Part shown: positions 19,863-30,331 of the stretch, one piece after another | Layout of the letters: each line of letters begins with the position of its first letter | How positions within the stretch are numbered: the first letter of the stretch is position 1 | Assembly (NCBI RefSeq): GCF_900116175.1 | Contig: NZ_FPCH01000001.1 | Location: 374,501-438,500 of the forward strand | DNA: 64,000 nucleotides | Reading direction: 5' to 3' | DNA from: Hyphomicrobium facile | GTDB taxonomy: Bacteria; Pseudomonadota; Alphaproteobacteria; Rhizobiales; Hyphomicrobiaceae | Translations under genes and position numbers: made by a program | Notes under the pieces: model-generated | Seen by the model: only the letters and a program-made list of their open reading frames with translations | Database searches by the model: none | What the model was told of the DNA's origin: nothing

Positions 19863-20693
19863 ATGACCAAGCACGTCACGCGCATCGATGCCCGCTTCGA
19901 AGCACTGAAAAAAGAAAACCGGCCGGCGCTCATCACGTTCGTCACCGCGGGCGACCCTGATCCGGAAACGAGTGCGCAGATTCTCAGTGATCTCGCCAAA
20001 TCCGGCGCCGATATCATTGAACTCGGCATGCCATTCTCTGATCCGATGGCGGACGGTCCGGCAATTCAGGCCTCGTCGCAGCGGGCGCTGAAGGCCGGTC
20101 AGAACATGATCAAGACGCTGCAGATGGTTCGTGATTTCCGCGCGCACGACAACACGACGCCGATCGTGCTGATGGGCTACTACAATCCGATCTACGTCTA
20201 CGGCAACGAGCGCTTCATCAAGGATGCGAAGGCCGCGGGCGTCGATGGCCTCATCGTCGTCGACGTGCCTCCGGAGGCCGACGACGAGCTGTGCCTTCCC
20301 GCGCTCACGGCGGGGCTGAACTTCATCAGGCTCGCGACGCCGACGACGGACAAGGCGCGTTTGGCGACGGTTTTGAAGAATACGTCCGGTTTCGTTTACT
20401 ATGTTTCGATCACGGGCATCACGGGAGCCGCCGCGCCAGTCGTTAACGATGTCCACAGCCAAGTGAAGGCAATCAAGGCCGAGACGCCCTTACCGGTTGT
20501 CGTGGGCTTCGGGGTTCGCTCCGGCGAGCAGGCACGGGCGATCTCGAAGGGGGCTGATGGCGTGGTCGTCGGCTCAGCCATTGTTTCTATTATAGAAAAG
20601 TCTCTTGGAGCGAAGGGCGAGGCGACGGAAGGCACCCGGAAGGGGGTGGCGGAACTCGTCAAGGAATTGAGCCTGGCACTATCGGCCGACTAG
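19863..20693 (+). CDS. trpA: Tryptophan synthase alpha chain
   Basis: 276 residues. It splits indole-glycerol phosphate to indole and glyceraldehyde 3-phosphate in a TIM barrel. Signature elements are the catalytic Glu in [19 protein letters not shown] and Asp in [11 protein letters not shown], with [11 protein letters not shown] and the phosphate site [13 protein letters not shown] and [12 protein letters not shown]. It is joined to trpB by a one-base gap and followed after 175 bases by accD, the usual trpBA-accD-folC order of Alphaproteobacteria. No terminator was recognised between trpA and accD. Confidence 0.97.
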   Translation: MTKHVTRIDARFEALKKENRPALITFVTAGDPDPETSAQILSDLAKSGADIIELGMPFSDPMADGPAIQASSQRALKAGQNMIKTLQMVRDFRAHDNTTPIVLMGYYNPIYVYGNERFIKDAKAAGVDGLIVVDVPPEADDELCLPALTAGLNFIRLATPTTDKARLATVLKNTSGFVYYVSITGITGAAAPVVNDVHSQVKAIKAETPLPVVVGFGVRSGEQARAISKGADGVVVGSAIVSIIEKSLGAKGEATEGTRKGVAELVKELSLALSAD

Positions 20694-20868
20694 CGCTTTC
20701 CCTGGATAAAGTCTATTGGAGAGGGCCTTCTGCACCCCCATTTTGGGCATTGTCCTGGCGCCGGTCCCTCGAGAGGCGCTAAAAATGGCGGACTGCGAGG
20801 AGCTTGCCATTGTGCCCGCACGTTAAAGCGATAGGCACCCGCTGCGGCTTACAAGGAGCCAAGAACAC

Positions 20869-21954
20869 GTGAATTGGATTAACAACGTCGTCCGCCCAAA
20901 GATCAGTGGGCTCTTATCGACGGCGAAACGCGACGTTCCGGATAACCTCTGGGTGAAGTGCCCGGACTCAGGTCAGATGGTCTTCTACAAAGACCTCGAG
21001 GCCAACCAGTTCGTCGTGCCTGGCTCGAACTATCACATGCGCATGGGCTCGCAGCAGCGCCTGCAGCATACGTTCGATGGCGGAGAGTATCGCGTTGTCC
21101 CGGTGCCGACCGTGCAGCAAGATCCGCTGAAGTTTCGCGACGGCCGCAAATACACGGATCGACTGAAAGACGCGAAGGCTGCGACGAAGCTCGATGATGC
21201 CGTTCTCGTCGGCGAAGGCGAGCTCGATAGTTTGCCTGTTGTCGCTGCGGCTCAGGACTTCCGTTTCATGGCTGGTTCGCTCGGCATGGCTGCAGGCGAG
21301 GCGATCATCGCCGGCATGCAGCGCGCGCTCGATCTCAGAACGCCGTTTATTCTTTTCGCGGCCTCGGGTGGCGCGCGCATGCAGGAGGGCATCCTGTCCC
21401 TCATGCAGATGCCGCGTACGACCATTGCCGTTCAACGTCTCCGGGATGCGCGGCTTCCCTACATCGTCGTTCTGACCGATCCGACGACGGGAGGCGTGAC
21501 CGCTTCCTACGCGATGCTCGGAGATATCCATATCGCGGAACCCGGCGCGCTTATTTGCTTCGCGGGTCCGCGCGTCATTCAGCAGACGATCCGCGAGCAG
21601 TTGCCGGACGGCTTCCAGCGCGCGGAATATCTGCTTTCGCACGGCATGATCGATATGGTCGTGCATCGTCATGAGATGCGGGAGACGCTCGCACGCGTCT
21701 GCAAACTCCTGATGAGTGGCGTCCAGGCGACGAAGGCAAAAGACACGCGCAAGATGAACGGCAAGCCGTACGTCAACGGCGCTTCTGTCGATAGCAAAGT
21801 CATCGAGACGGCCGCACGGGAAAGCGGCGTCGTCGAGCCGGAGGCTGTGCCGAACAGCCAGCGCTTCGAGCCGGGCAAGGGCGACAAGCCAAAACGCGAT
21901 GAGGGCGGATCGTCAACATCTGCAAATCCCAAAGATGCGCCTCGCGGCGCCTAG
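20869..21954 (+). CDS. accD: Acetyl-CoA carboxylase carboxyltransferase beta subunit
   Basis: 361 residues. With AccA it moves the carboxyl group from biotin to acetyl-CoA, giving malonyl-CoA. The carboxyltransferase core shows [34 protein letters not shown] and [15 protein letters not shown]. The N-terminal zinc ribbon of E. coli AccD is degenerate: only one Cys remains ([13 protein letters not shown]) and the other three positions hold Ser and other residues, as in many Rhizobiales. The last 70 residues are a charged tail with low complexity. Start GTG at 20869 behind AAGGAG. Confidence 0.94.
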   Translation: MNWINNVVRPKISGLLSTAKRDVPDNLWVKCPDSGQMVFYKDLEANQFVVPGSNYHMRMGSQQRLQHTFDGGEYRVVPVPTVQQDPLKFRDGRKYTDRLKDAKAATKLDDAVLVGEGELDSLPVVAAAQDFRFMAGSLGMAAGEAIIAGMQRALDLRTPFILFAASGGARMQEGILSLMQMPRTTIAVQRLRDARLPYIVVLTDPTTGGVTASYAMLGDIHIAEPGALICFAGPRVIQQTIREQLPDGFQRAEYLLSHGMIDMVVHRHEMRETLARVCKLLMSGVQATKAKDTRKMNGKPYVNGASVDSKVIETAARESGVVEPEAVPNSQRFEPGKGDKPKRDEGGSSTSANPKDAPRGA

Positions 21955-21978
21955 CACTTCTCGAAGGTATTGCGGGGC

Positions 21979-23328
21979 ATGACCTCGTCGACGACACGGC
22001 CCACAAGCGACGCTTTACTGGCCGACATGATGCTCTTGCATCCGAAGCTGATCGACCTTTCGCTCGGCCGCGTGGAGCGGCTGCTGGCAAAGCTCGGGCA
22101 TCCGGAAAAGAAGCTCCCGCCGGTGGTCCACATCGCGGGCACCAACGGCAAGGGTTCGGTCACGGCGTATCTTCGCGCTTTTGCCGAAGCTGCCGGGAAG
22201 CGCGTGCACGTCTATACCTCGCCTCATCTCGTGCGGTTTCACGAGCGAATTTCGCTTGCCGGAGATGACGGCAAATCGCATCCGATCGACGAAGACCTGC
22301 TCGTCGACGTCCTGACGCGCGTCCAAGCGGTGAACGACGGCGAGGACATCACGCAGTTCGAGATCACGACAGCGGCGGCGTTTCTCGCGTTCTCCGAACG
22401 GCCCGCCGACGTTCTCCTACTCGAAGTCGGACTCGGTGGCCGGCTCGACGCGACGAACGTCATTGCCGAGCCAGCGCTCACGGTCATCACGCCGATCTCG
22501 ATGGACCACGCCGAGAAGCTCGGTCCGACGCTCGCGAAGATTGCTTTCGAAAAGTCCGGCATTCTGAAGCGCGGTGTTCCGGGCATCATCTCGCAGCAAA
22601 CCGATGATGTTCTCACGGTCCTTGAATCACGTTCGCGGGCAATCCACGCGCCGCTGACTGTCTGGGGTCGCGATTACGACGCTTACGAGCAGGCGGGCCG
22701 TCTTATCGTGCAGCAGAACGACCGTCTGCTCGATTTGCCGTTGCCGGCGCTCATCGGGCGGCATCAGATCACCAACGCCGGAACCGCGGTGGCGGCGGCG
22801 CTGACGCTCGGCGAAAGAATACCGTCCCTTGCGATCGACGAGGGTGCTCTCGAAGCGGGGCTTCGCTCGGTCGAATGGCCGGCGCGGATGCAGCGCCTGA
22901 CGTCAGGGCCTCTGGCCGACATTCTTGGCGACGAGACCGAGCTGTGGCTCGACGGCGGTCATAATCCGGCGGCCGGAGATATGCTCGCTGATACACTCGC
23001 AACGCTCGATGAGAAGTCGCCCAAGCCCGTCTATCTGATCGTCGGCATGATGGGCCAGAAGGATGCGTTGGGCTTTCTTGCGCCGTTCCGGGGGCTTGTG
23101 CGGGCCATCTACACAGTTCCGATCCCCGGAGCCAACGAGGCGCCGCACAGTGAAGAGAACCTTGCCGAGGTCGCGCGAGGCGCCGGAATGCAGGCGGCTG
23201 ATCGCAAAAACGTGATTGATGCACTCCAAACGATTGCCGGGCTTTCGAAGGGGCCGAAGCGCGTTCTGATATGCGGATCGCTCTATCTTGCAGGATATGT
23301 ACTTTTATTGCACAAGGGCCTCGAATAA
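21979..23328 (+). CDS. folC: Folylpolyglutamate synthase / dihydrofolate synthase
   Basis: 449 residues of the Mur ligase family. It adds glutamate to dihydropteroate and to folates. The P-loop is VHIAGTNGKGSVTAYL; further motifs are YTSPHLVRFHERI, LLEVGLGGRLDATNV, ISMDHAEKLG and the C-terminal LDGGHNPA. ATG at 21979 is used; a TTG at 21970 in the same frame would add three residues, and the ribosome site (CGAAGG) could serve either. The gene closes the trp-accD-folC group. Confidence 0.92.
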   Translation: MTSSTTRPTSDALLADMMLLHPKLIDLSLGRVERLLAKLGHPEKKLPPVVHIAGTNGKGSVTAYLRAFAEAAGKRVHVYTSPHLVRFHERISLAGDDGKSHPIDEDLLVDVLTRVQAVNDGEDITQFEITTAAAFLAFSERPADVLLLEVGLGGRLDATNVIAEPALTVITPISMDHAEKLGPTLAKIAFEKSGILKRGVPGIISQQTDDVLTVLESRSRAIHAPLTVWGRDYDAYEQAGRLIVQQNDRLLDLPLPALIGRHQITNAGTAVAAALTLGERIPSLAIDEGALEAGLRSVEWPARMQRLTSGPLADILGDETELWLDGGHNPAAGDMLADTLATLDEKSPKPVYLIVGMMGQKDALGFLAPFRGLVRAIYTVPIPGANEAPHSEENLAEVARGAGMQAADRKNVIDALQTIAGLSKGPKRVLICGSLYLAGYVLLLHKGLE

Positions 23329-23577
23329 ACTCCGCCGAGCAGCGGAGTTCGTTGCGCAAGGTCAAAGTGCTTCGCCCGGATTCGATATTTACAGTTCGAA
23401 AAGGTCACAAAAATCGCTAGGTTGGTGGGACAATGTCGGCCACGGCCAATGGCGACGCATAGCTGATCTACCAAGTGAGAAGTCGAGGCTTGCCGGACCA
23501 AAGCGTAACAGACCAATTCTAGAGAACTCCAACACCAACAAGATCGCCGTCTAGGCGTCATTCGGAGGAGATGCACG

Positions 23578-25098
23578 ATGCAGCATGTAGCAATGGACAA
23601 GCTCAAAGGGCGGCAGATCATCAAGCCGCGCTACGACAATTTCATCGGCGGCAAGTGGGTTGCTCCTGTCCGCGGCCAGTACTTCTCCAACGTGACGCCG
23701 ATCACCGGACAGCAGGTCTGCGAGATCGCCCGTTCGACCGCCGAAGACATCGAACTCGCACTCGACGCGGCGCATAAGGCCAGAGAGGCTTGGGGGAATT
23801 CGTCTCCCGCGGCGCGCGCCCGCGTGCTGTCGAAGATCGCCGACCGGATGGAAGAAAATCTCGACATCCTCGCTCTCGTCGAAACGATCGACAACGGCAA
23901 GCCGATCCGCGAGACGACGCACGCCGATCTTCCCTTGGCCATCGATCACTTCCGTTATTTCGCCGGCTGCGTTCGCGCGCAGGAAGGCTCGATCGCTGAA
24001 ATCGATCACGACACGATCGCCTATCATTTCCACGAGCCGCTCGGCGTCGTCGGCCAGATCATTCCGTGGAACTTCCCGCTGCTGATGGCAGTCTGGAAGC
24101 TCGCTCCTGCGCTTGCAGCCGGTAACTGCGTCGTGCTGAAGCCCGCCGAGCAGACGCCGATGTCGATCATGGTTCTCGCCGATCTGATCGCCGACCTCAT
24201 CCCTGAAGGCGTTTTGAACATCGTCAACGGCTTCGGCATCGAGGCTGGCAAGCCGCTTGCCCAGAACAAGCGCATCGCCAAGATCGCATTCACCGGCGAG
24301 ACGACGACGGGCCGTCTGATCATGCAGTATGCATCGGAAAATATCATTCCCTGCACGCTGGAGCTCGGCGGCAAGTCGCCGAACATCTTCTTCGCCGACG
24401 TCATGGACGCCGACGACGAGTACTTCGACAAGTGCCTCGAAGGGTTCACGATGTTCGCGTTGAACCAGGGCGAGGTTTGCACGTGCCCCAGCCGCGCGCT
24501 CATCCAGCGTTCGATCTATGAGAAGTTCATGGAGCGGGCTTTGGAACGCGTCGTGAAGATCAAGCAGGGTCATCCGATGGATGCCTCGACGATGATCGGC
24601 GCGCAGGCTTCCAACGATCAGCTCGAGAAGATTCTCAGCTACATCGAGATCGGCAAGGGCGAGGGTGCACGCGTTCTGACGGGCGGCCGTCGCGCCACTC
24701 TCGGCGGCGAGCTTGCGAGCGGCTATTACGTCGAGCCGACCGTGCTCGAAGGCCACAACAAGATGCGCGTGTTCCAGGAAGAAATCTTCGGGCCGGTCGT
24801 CTCCGTCACGACCTTCGAAGACGAGGCGGAAGCGCTCGCCATCGCTAACGACACGCTCTATGGCCTCGGCTCGGGCGTCTGGACGCGTAACGGAACGCGG
24901 GCTTATCGGATGGGCCGCGGCATCCAGGCGGGTCGCGTCTGGACGAACTGCTACCACGCCTATCCCGCGCACGCTGCATTCGGTGGCTACAAGCTGTCGG
25001 GCATCGGCCGCGAGACGCACAAGATGATGCTCGACCATTACCAGCAGACGAAGAACCTGCTCGTCAGCTACAGCCCGAAGGCTCTCGGCTTCTTCTGA
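23578..25098 (+). CDS. NAD-dependent aldehyde dehydrogenase, ExaC/acetaldehyde type
   Basis: 506 residues of the ALDH superfamily. The catalytic Cys lies in [15 protein letters not shown] and the base Glu in [17 protein letters not shown]; the cofactor loop is [11 protein letters not shown]. The close match to ExaC-type enzymes (N-terminal [23 protein letters not shown]) and the DUF779 gene downstream point to acetaldehyde or another short aldehyde as substrate. In a methylotroph it could also act behind PQQ-dependent alcohol oxidation, but that is inference. GGAGGAG lies seven bases before the ATG. The preceding 249 bases must hold the promoter, but no clear -24/-12 or -35/-10 pair was identified. 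Confidence 0.9.
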   Translation: MQHVAMDKLKGRQIIKPRYDNFIGGKWVAPVRGQYFSNVTPITGQQVCEIARSTAEDIELALDAAHKAREAWGNSSPAARARVLSKIADRMEENLDILALVETIDNGKPIRETTHADLPLAIDHFRYFAGCVRAQEGSIAEIDHDTIAYHFHEPLGVVGQIIPWNFPLLMAVWKLAPALAAGNCVVLKPAEQTPMSIMVLADLIADLIPEGVLNIVNGFGIEAGKPLAQNKRIAKIAFTGETTTGRLIMQYASENIIPCTLELGGKSPNIFFADVMDADDEYFDKCLEGFTMFALNQGEVCTCPSRALIQRSIYEKFMERALERVVKIKQGHPMDASTMIGAQASNDQLEKILSYIEIGKGEGARVLTGGRRATLGGELASGYYVEPTVLEGHNKMRVFQEEIFGPVVSVTTFEDEAEALAIANDTLYGLGSGVWTRNGTRAYRMGRGIQAGRVWTNCYHAYPAHAAFGGYKLSGIGRETHKMMLDHYQQTKNLLVSYSPKALGFF

Positions 25099-25120
25099 TG
25101 CCGAGCCTCGCGTAAGATCG

Positions 25121-25156
25121 AAGGGCATGTGCCGATCCCGGTGCATGCCCTTTTTC
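25121..25156 (+). terminator. Hairpin with T tract between the aldehyde dehydrogenase and DUF779 genes
   Basis: AAGGGCATG at 25121-25129 pairs perfectly with CATGCCCTT at 25144-25152, with further wobble pairs inside, followed by TTTCT. It stands 22 bases after the dehydrogenase stop and 20 bases before the next start, so it probably lowers expression of the downstream gene. Confidence 0.75.
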
Positions 25157-25176
25157 TCAACACGGAGGCGAGCCAG

Positions 25177-25572
25177 ATGGTCAATCGCGTGACGGCCACA
25201 CCCGATACCCTGACGTTGATCAAGAAGCTCGAGGGTATTCACGGACCGCTGCTCTTTCATCAATCGGGCGGTTGCTGCGATGGCAGCGCGCCGATGTGCT
25301 ATCCGCGGGCCGAGTTCAAGGTCGGCGCGCAAGACGTTTACATGGGCGAGATCGGCGGCCAGCCGTTCTACATGGGCCGGTCGCAATTCGAATACTGGCA
25401 GCACACGCAGCTCCTCATCGACGTCGTGCCGGGACGCGGATCGGGTTTCTCGGTCGAAAGCCCGGAGGGCGTTCGTTTCCTGACGCGGTCGCGCGTCTAC
25501 TCGGATGCCGAAAACGACGAACTCGATGCTCTGGGTCCGCCGCCGACCGGTGTCGAGCATCCGCCTCTTTAG
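25177..25572 (+). CDS. DUF779 family protein
   Basis: 131 residues with the family signature FHQSGGCCDGSAPMCYP, rich in Cys that could bind a metal, and GQPFYMGRSQFEYWQHTQLL. DUF779 genes almost always follow ExaC-type aldehyde dehydrogenases, as here, but their role is not established. ATG at 25177 follows GGAGGCGAGCCAG; an upstream reading would cross the hairpin at 25121-25156. The isochorismatase-like gene follows after 50 bases. Confidence 0.9.
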   Translation: MVNRVTATPDTLTLIKKLEGIHGPLLFHQSGGCCDGSAPMCYPRAEFKVGAQDVYMGEIGGQPFYMGRSQFEYWQHTQLLIDVVPGRGSGFSVESPEGVRFLTRSRVYSDAENDELDALGPPPTGVEHPPL

Positions 25573-25622
25573 GACCTTCAATTCCGGGCGTTTCAATCCA
25601 TTCAAATTCGGGAGAATAACCG

Positions 25623-26222
25623 ATGACGGTTTCACGGACACTGCGCGACCTCACGGGGCTCGGCTATGCGCCTGCGCGCGTGGCCAACTCTGCGCTGATC
25701 CTCATCGATTGCCAGAATACGTATCGCGAAGGCGTGATGCAGCTCGAAGGAGTGGAGCCCGCGCTCGTTGAATGCCAGGGTCTCTTGAAGCGGTACCGCG
25801 ACGCCGGGCGGCCGGTCATTCACATTCAACACGATGCCGGGGCCGGATCGCCTTACGACGTCAACGACCGTATCGGCGCCATCGCAGACGTCGTGAGCCC
25901 GAAAGCGGGCGAGCCCGTTGTGGTGAAGAACTATCCGAGCTCGTTCGAAAAGACGAACCTCGATGAGCTTCTGAAAGGCTATGGCGTCGAGGATGTGACC
26001 ATCGCCGGGTTCATGACGCATGTGTGCGTGAATTCAACGGCGCGAGCCGCTTTCAATCACGGCTATCGCGCAACGGTGGTCGGCAATGCGACGGCGACCC
26101 GCTCGCTTCCCAATCCTTCCGGCGGCTCTATTTCGGCGAAGGAGCTGCACGAAGCCAGCCTCGTGGCGCTCAACGATATATTTGCCGTGGTCGTGCCGGC
26201 TGCGGACAAGATCGCGGACTGA
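25623..26222 (+). CDS. Isochorismatase-like cysteine hydrolase
   Basis: 199 residues with the triad of the family: Asp29 (LILIDCQNTY), Lys102 (VVVKNYPSSF) and Cys135 (GFMTHVCVNSTARAA). Members hydrolyse small amides or N-carbamoyl compounds; the substrate cannot be read from the sequence. A cis-peptide is expected in the GFMTHVC loop, as in nicotinamidases. GGGAGAATAACCG precedes the ATG. It ends in a bidirectional terminator shared with trxA. Whether it belongs to the aldehyde dehydrogenase unit is unknown. Confidence 0.85.
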   Translation: MTVSRTLRDLTGLGYAPARVANSALILIDCQNTYREGVMQLEGVEPALVECQGLLKRYRDAGRPVIHIQHDAGAGSPYDVNDRIGAIADVVSPKAGEPVVVKNYPSSFEKTNLDELLKGYGVEDVTIAGFMTHVCVNSTARAAFNHGYRATVVGNATATRSLPNPSGGSISAKELHEASLVALNDIFAVVVPAADKIAD

Positions 26223-26253
26223 TCGGCCGGCCCCGAAAGCAAATTCCAAAAAT

Positions 26254-26282
26254 AAAAAACCCCGCGTTCAGCAGGGTTTTTC
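26254..26282. terminator. Bidirectional terminator between isochorismatase-like gene and trxA
   Basis: AAAAACCC (26255-26262) and GGGTTTTT (26274-26281) form a stem with an A tract on one side and a T tract on the other, so it can stop transcription from both sides. Confidence 0.75.
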
Positions 26283-26315
26283 CATTCGAGATGTGTCGTG
26301 ACTGGCGCGCGCGCT

Positions 26316-26648
26316 TCAAACGGCAGCGGCGACGCTCGACGTGATCCAGTCTTCGAGCTTTTTCTTCTGCACGATCGCGCCGGTGTGCTGTGCAGCGACC
26401 TTGCCGCCCTTGAAGATCAGCAGCGTCGGCATAGCGCGGATACCGTAATGACCGGTGACCTGCGGGTTCTCGTCAACGTCGATTTTCACGACTTTGACCT
26501 TGCCGGTCATCTCCTTGGCGACCTGATCGAGTGCAGGGGCCATGGCTTTGCACGGTCCGCACCACGTCGCGTGGAAATCGACGAGAACCGGTTCGCTAGA
26601 CTTCAGAACTTCCTCTTCGAAGCTGGCGTCTGTCACTGCGTTAGACAT
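26316..26648 (-). CDS. trxA: Thioredoxin 1
   Basis: 110 residues, one thioredoxin fold with the active site ATWCGPCKAMAPAL (Cys30 and Cys33), the buried Asp in VLVDFHATW and the cis-proline in IRAMPTLLIFKGG. It is the general cytosolic disulfide reductant for ribonucleotide reductase, PAPS reductase and others. The gene ends the addB-addA-trxA run, an order typical of Rhizobiales, and is separated from addA by 98 bases that may carry its own promoter. Confidence 0.96.
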   Translation of the reverse strand: MSNAVTDASFEEEVLKSSEPVLVDFHATWCGPCKAMAPALDQVAKEMTGKVKVVKIDVDENPQVTGHYGIRAMPTLLIFKGGKVAAQHTGAIVQKKKLEDWITSSVAAAV

Positions 26649-26746
26649 TGATTATGCTCCATTTTCGGGCCCGTTCTATTGGCCGATCCCGACTTGCCGC
26701 CCGTCGGCGGGCAAATGAAAAACCGATCCATGAAGTAGGGATTAGG

Positions 26747-29700
26747 TCAGGAAGCGTCAAGGCTCCCCCAATCGAGGTCCCAAAGACGGACCGTATAAAG
26801 ATCGAGGATGTCACCCGGAATTTCCATGAGTCGGGGGCCGTCCGTCCAGAGCAGCGCAGCCCGCACGATCCGGCCGGGATAGATTTCTCGGAGCGCCAGC
26901 CGATATGCCGCAAGCTGATAAAGATAGGCATCTGCAACCTGGCGCACCTCCGCTGGCGGCGGGCGATTGGTCTTGTAATCGACGATAAGAACTTCGCCTT
27001 CGGTCAGCGCCAAGCGATCGATCTGGCCCGACAGATCGAGGGCCGGTCCCTTGCCGTTCGGCCGCGGTATGACGGCGGCAATCGGGGCCTCAGCAACGCT
27101 GTCGGCTCCGAAGATCGCGGCGAAACTCGGATGCTCTAAAACAGCGAGCGTTTCCTTCACGATGCTCGCGCGCACTCTCACTGGCAGGGCTGCGCCGCGT
27201 TTGTCGACGAAGGCGGTCGCGATCATCTCGCGCCGGTCAATAGCAATCGAGGGCAGATGCTGAAGGAGCGCGTGCGTGATCGTTCCGCGTAAGAACCGAT
27301 TGGCGCCGCCGACACTGAGCGGCGAGGGCGTGTCGTTCGTCGCTGCTGCGTCCTGTTTGACGGGGACGCGCGGCTCGCCCTCGGCATCGGGTGCGTAGGG
27401 TTCGAGACGCGAGGGCGCGAGTGGCACGGATAGTTTCGGTTCAGCCGGCGCACGGCGTGTTGCGAACCCGGGACGCGCAAACGCGCTCTGTTCGGTTCGT
27501 TTTTCGTGCTTCGGCTTTTCAGGCTCCGCTACTTGCGGCCGTTCCATGCGCCAAATTTTCCGGCCGTCGCCGAGATCGATTTCATCCATGGCCGGTATCA
27601 ACGCAGCAGACGCCACGTCATACCAGCAGCCATCGGCGCGGCCGCGCTTGGTTTCGAAGCCCGCGATGTAGAGCCTGTCTCTGGCTCGCGTCATGGCGAC
27701 GTAGAGGAGGCGGTTGCGCTCTTCGGTGTCGGCCTGTTCCTTCTCTCTTCGCGCGCCTTCGACGGCCGGAACGCGATTTGTGCCCTTGACGCACCAGACG
27801 ATCGCTTCGGCGGATTCCTCCGCAAGCGTATGTGCGGCAAGTTTCACGAGGCGCGAAGATGCGTCGTCACCCGACGACGTGGTGCAGGTGTCGGGAAGGA
27901 AGACAATCGGCGCTTCGAGCCCTTTGGCGCCGTGCACGGTCATGACGCGAACTTCGTCGCGGCCGTGCTCCATGTCGCGCTTCACCTCGGGGTTCGCGTC
28001 GCGAAGCTTGGCGAGAAATTGCGTGAGCGACGGCGGATCGCTTTCATCGTAGGAGAGCGCGAGGTCAAGGAATTCGTCGATGACGTCGGCGGCTTCGGGC
28101 CCGAGCCGGTTCAGCATTTTCTCGCGGCCGCCGTCGCGATCGAGAATGCCTGAGAAGAATTCGAAGGGCGGCGTGAAGTCGGATTTGGCACGCCAGCGCT
28201 TCAGCGTTTCGGCTGCGTCCTTGAACGCGGAATTCGTATCGGCGCTTTCGAGCAGTGCGGACCACAGCGTCCGTTTGCGGCCATGCGCGATTTCGAGGAG
28301 ATGGTCGTCGTTGAGATTGAAGAGCGGACCCTTCAGAACGGTCGCCAATGCCAGATCGTCTTCAGGCAAGGTCAAGAAGTCGCCGAGGACGATCAGGTCC
28401 TGAACTGCGATCTGATCCGTCAGTCTGACGCGATCTGAGCCTGCGACGGGGATACCACGCCGCTTGAGCGCCGCGACCATGGGCACCGCAAACGGGTTTC
28501 GCTTTCGGACGAGGATCAGGATATCGCCGGCGCGAATGGGGCGGTTCTCGGACGGCAATCGTTCGCCGCCGTCGATCCAGTTCTTGATCGTGTCCGCTAT
28601 GCGATCCGCGAGCCGGTTAGCGGGCGAGCGCTCGTTCGTATCGGAAAGCGGGTTCCACGGATCGGCGACGACCGTTTCGTCGGGCATCTCGGTCGGCCAT
28701 ATCTCGACCAAACCCGCATGGCCGATACGGTTGGCGACGTGGTCGATATTGCCGTTGTCGGCGGTCAATCCCGGCGTGCGCGCCGGATCGGCAAACACGC
28801 GATCGACAGCCGCCAACACAGGCGCGACGGTACGGAAAGACAGCGTAAGCGGCACGCGTCTCCACGCGAGATTGGCGCCGGTCGCGAGCGTCGCGAAACG
28901 CTGGCCCATTTCGGCGAACATCTTCGGCGCGGCGCCCTGGAACGAATAGATCGATTGTTTTTCGTCACCGACGGCAAACACGGTGCGTGTAACAGAGCCC
29001 GCGCCCATATCGGCGAAGAACTCGTGCGCGAGCGCGGAAATGATCTCCCACTGCTCGGGGCTCGTGTCCTGCGCTTCGTCGACGAGAATATGATCGAGAC
29101 CGCCGTCGAGCTTGAAGAGCACCCACTGCGCCTGGCCTTTTTCGCTCGTCAGCAGCGCACGGGTTTTCAGAATGAGATCGTCGAAATCGAGCGCGCCGGC
29201 GGAATTTCGCGCAGCTGCGTAGCGCCTCAGCACTGAGCCCGCGAGCTGATAAAGGGCGAGCGACGCATCGATCAGCGTCAGCGCTTTCAATTCCTGAGAG
29301 AGCCTGAAGAAATTCTGCTGCGCCTCCTGGCAGCGATCATGCAGGCCCGGCTTCGCCTGAGAAAGCGCCTTCGTCATGAGGCTCTTTCGGAGCGCTTCTC
29401 CATTATCGACGAGAAAGTAATCGCCGAGAACATGCGCGCGGCGCTGGGGCTCGGAGTGCGCCATCATGGCGATCAATTTCGCGCTGTGGCCGGCATCCGT
29501 TTTGCCGCCGGTTGCCAACAGCTCCGTGAGTTCGCGTATGTCTTCCTTCGAGAGAACGTTCGCGCATTCGGTGTGCAGATCGACGGAAGCGATGGCCGCA
29601 CGGACGCTCAGCTCTTTGCGAAGGTGAGCATCCATCGCCGCAAGCCCGTCTTCTATCCTGCCGGGTTCGACGTGGGAGGTTGCTTCGAGCCATTTACGCT

Positions 29701-30331
29701 CCTCGACCGCCTTGGAAACGAGCTGATCGAAATGTGCGTCGGCGGCGTAGCGAATGACGAAATCGAGCGCCTTTCCAAGCGACGTATTCGGTGCGCCCGT
29801 TGCCTCGGTCAACGTCGCCTCGATCGCGTCAGCCTTTAGTTCGCGTGCGGCCTGGTCGTCGAGGATCTTGAAATCCGGCGGCACGCCTGCTTCCAGCGGG
29901 AAGCGTTGTAAAAGGCGTTCGGCAAAGGCGTGGATGGTTTGGACCTTGAGGCCGCCTGGCGTTTCGATGGCGAGCGCGAAGAGTGTTCTGGCGCGTTGCA
30001 TCAAGTCGACTGAGGCGGGCACGCCGACGATTTTGGAGAGGTCTTTGTGAAGCGTTTCGTCGTCGGCCGTCACCCAGCCGGCGAGACGGTCGAAAACGCG
30101 TTTCGACATTTCGGCTGCCGCCGCCTTCGTAAAGGTGAGGCAGAGGATGCGCTCGGGGCGCGTTCCGGCGAGCAACAGGCGCAATACACGCAGCGTCAAA
30201 ACGTGTGTCTTGCCGGTTCCGGCGTTGGCGTTGACCCATGCGGAGTTTTGCGGGTCGGAGGCGCCGCTCTGTGCCTGATCAGTGAGCCGCCGGATGTCTT
30301 CCGGTGAGGTCTTCTTGATTTCGAGGTTCAC
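26747..30331 (-). CDS. addA: Double-strand break repair helicase-nuclease AddA
   Basis: 1194 residues. A UvrD/PcrA-type helicase with Walker A NANAGTGKTHVLTLRV near residue 40, VDEAQDTSPEQW (Walker B) and later motifs including YVAMTRARDRLYIAG; the C-terminal nuclease has the metal-binding VLIVDYKTNRPP. With AddB it resects broken ends up to a Chi-like site. The start is a GTG at 30331 behind GGAGGCAGCCTC; this GTG overlaps the addB stop in GTGA, so the two are translationally coupled. An ATG 33 bases upstream would lie inside addB and has no good ribosome site. Confidence 0.93.
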   Translation of the reverse strand: MNLEIKKTSPEDIRRLTDQAQSGASDPQNSAWVNANAGTGKTHVLTLRVLRLLLAGTRPERILCLTFTKAAAAEMSKRVFDRLAGWVTADDETLHKDLSKIVGVPASVDLMQRARTLFALAIETPGGLKVQTIHAFAERLLQRFPLEAGVPPDFKILDDQAARELKADAIEATLTEATGAPNTSLGKALDFVIRYAADAHFDQLVSKAVEERKWLEATSHVEPGRIEDGLAAMDAHLRKELSVRAAIASVDLHTECANVLSKEDIRELTELLATGGKTDAGHSAKLIAMMAHSEPQRRAHVLGDYFLVDNGEALRKSLMTKALSQAKPGLHDRCQEAQQNFFRLSQELKALTLIDASLALYQLAGSVLRRYAAARNSAGALDFDDLILKTRALLTSEKGQAQWVLFKLDGGLDHILVDEAQDTSPEQWEIISALAHEFFADMGAGSVTRTVFAVGDEKQSIYSFQGAAPKMFAEMGQRFATLATGANLAWRRVPLTLSFRTVAPVLAAVDRVFADPARTPGLTADNGNIDHVANRIGHAGLVEIWPTEMPDETVVADPWNPLSDTNERSPANRLADRIADTIKNWIDGGERLPSENRPIRAGDILILVRKRNPFAVPMVAALKRRGIPVAGSDRVRLTDQIAVQDLIVLGDFLTLPEDDLALATVLKGPLFNLNDDHLLEIAHGRKRTLWSALLESADTNSAFKDAAETLKRWRAKSDFTPPFEFFSGILDRDGGREKMLNRLGPEAADVIDEFLDLALSYDESDPPSLTQFLAKLRDANPEVKRDMEHGRDEVRVMTVHGAKGLEAPIVFLPDTCTTSSGDDASSRLVKLAAHTLAEESAEAIVWCVKGTNRVPAVEGARREKEQADTEERNRLLYVAMTRARDRLYIAGFETKRGRADGCWYDVASAALIPAMDEIDLGDGRKIWRMERPQVAEPEKPKHEKRTEQSAFARPGFATRRAPAEPKLSVPLAPSRLEPYAPDAEGEPRVPVKQDAAATNDTPSPLSVGGANRFLRGTITHALLQHLPSIAIDRREMIATAFVDKRGAALPVRVRASIVKETLAVLEHPSFAAIFGADSVAEAPIAAVIPRPNGKGPALDLSGQIDRLALTEGEVLIVDYKTNRPPPAEVRQVADAYLYQLAAYRLALREIYPGRIVRAALLWTDGPRLMEIPGDILDLYTVRLWDLDWGSLDAS

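Noticed and set aside
23551-25641. Open frame of 696 codons opposite the aldehyde dehydrogenase and DUF779 genes
   Set aside because: Antisense shadow; it crosses two intact genes and a terminator.
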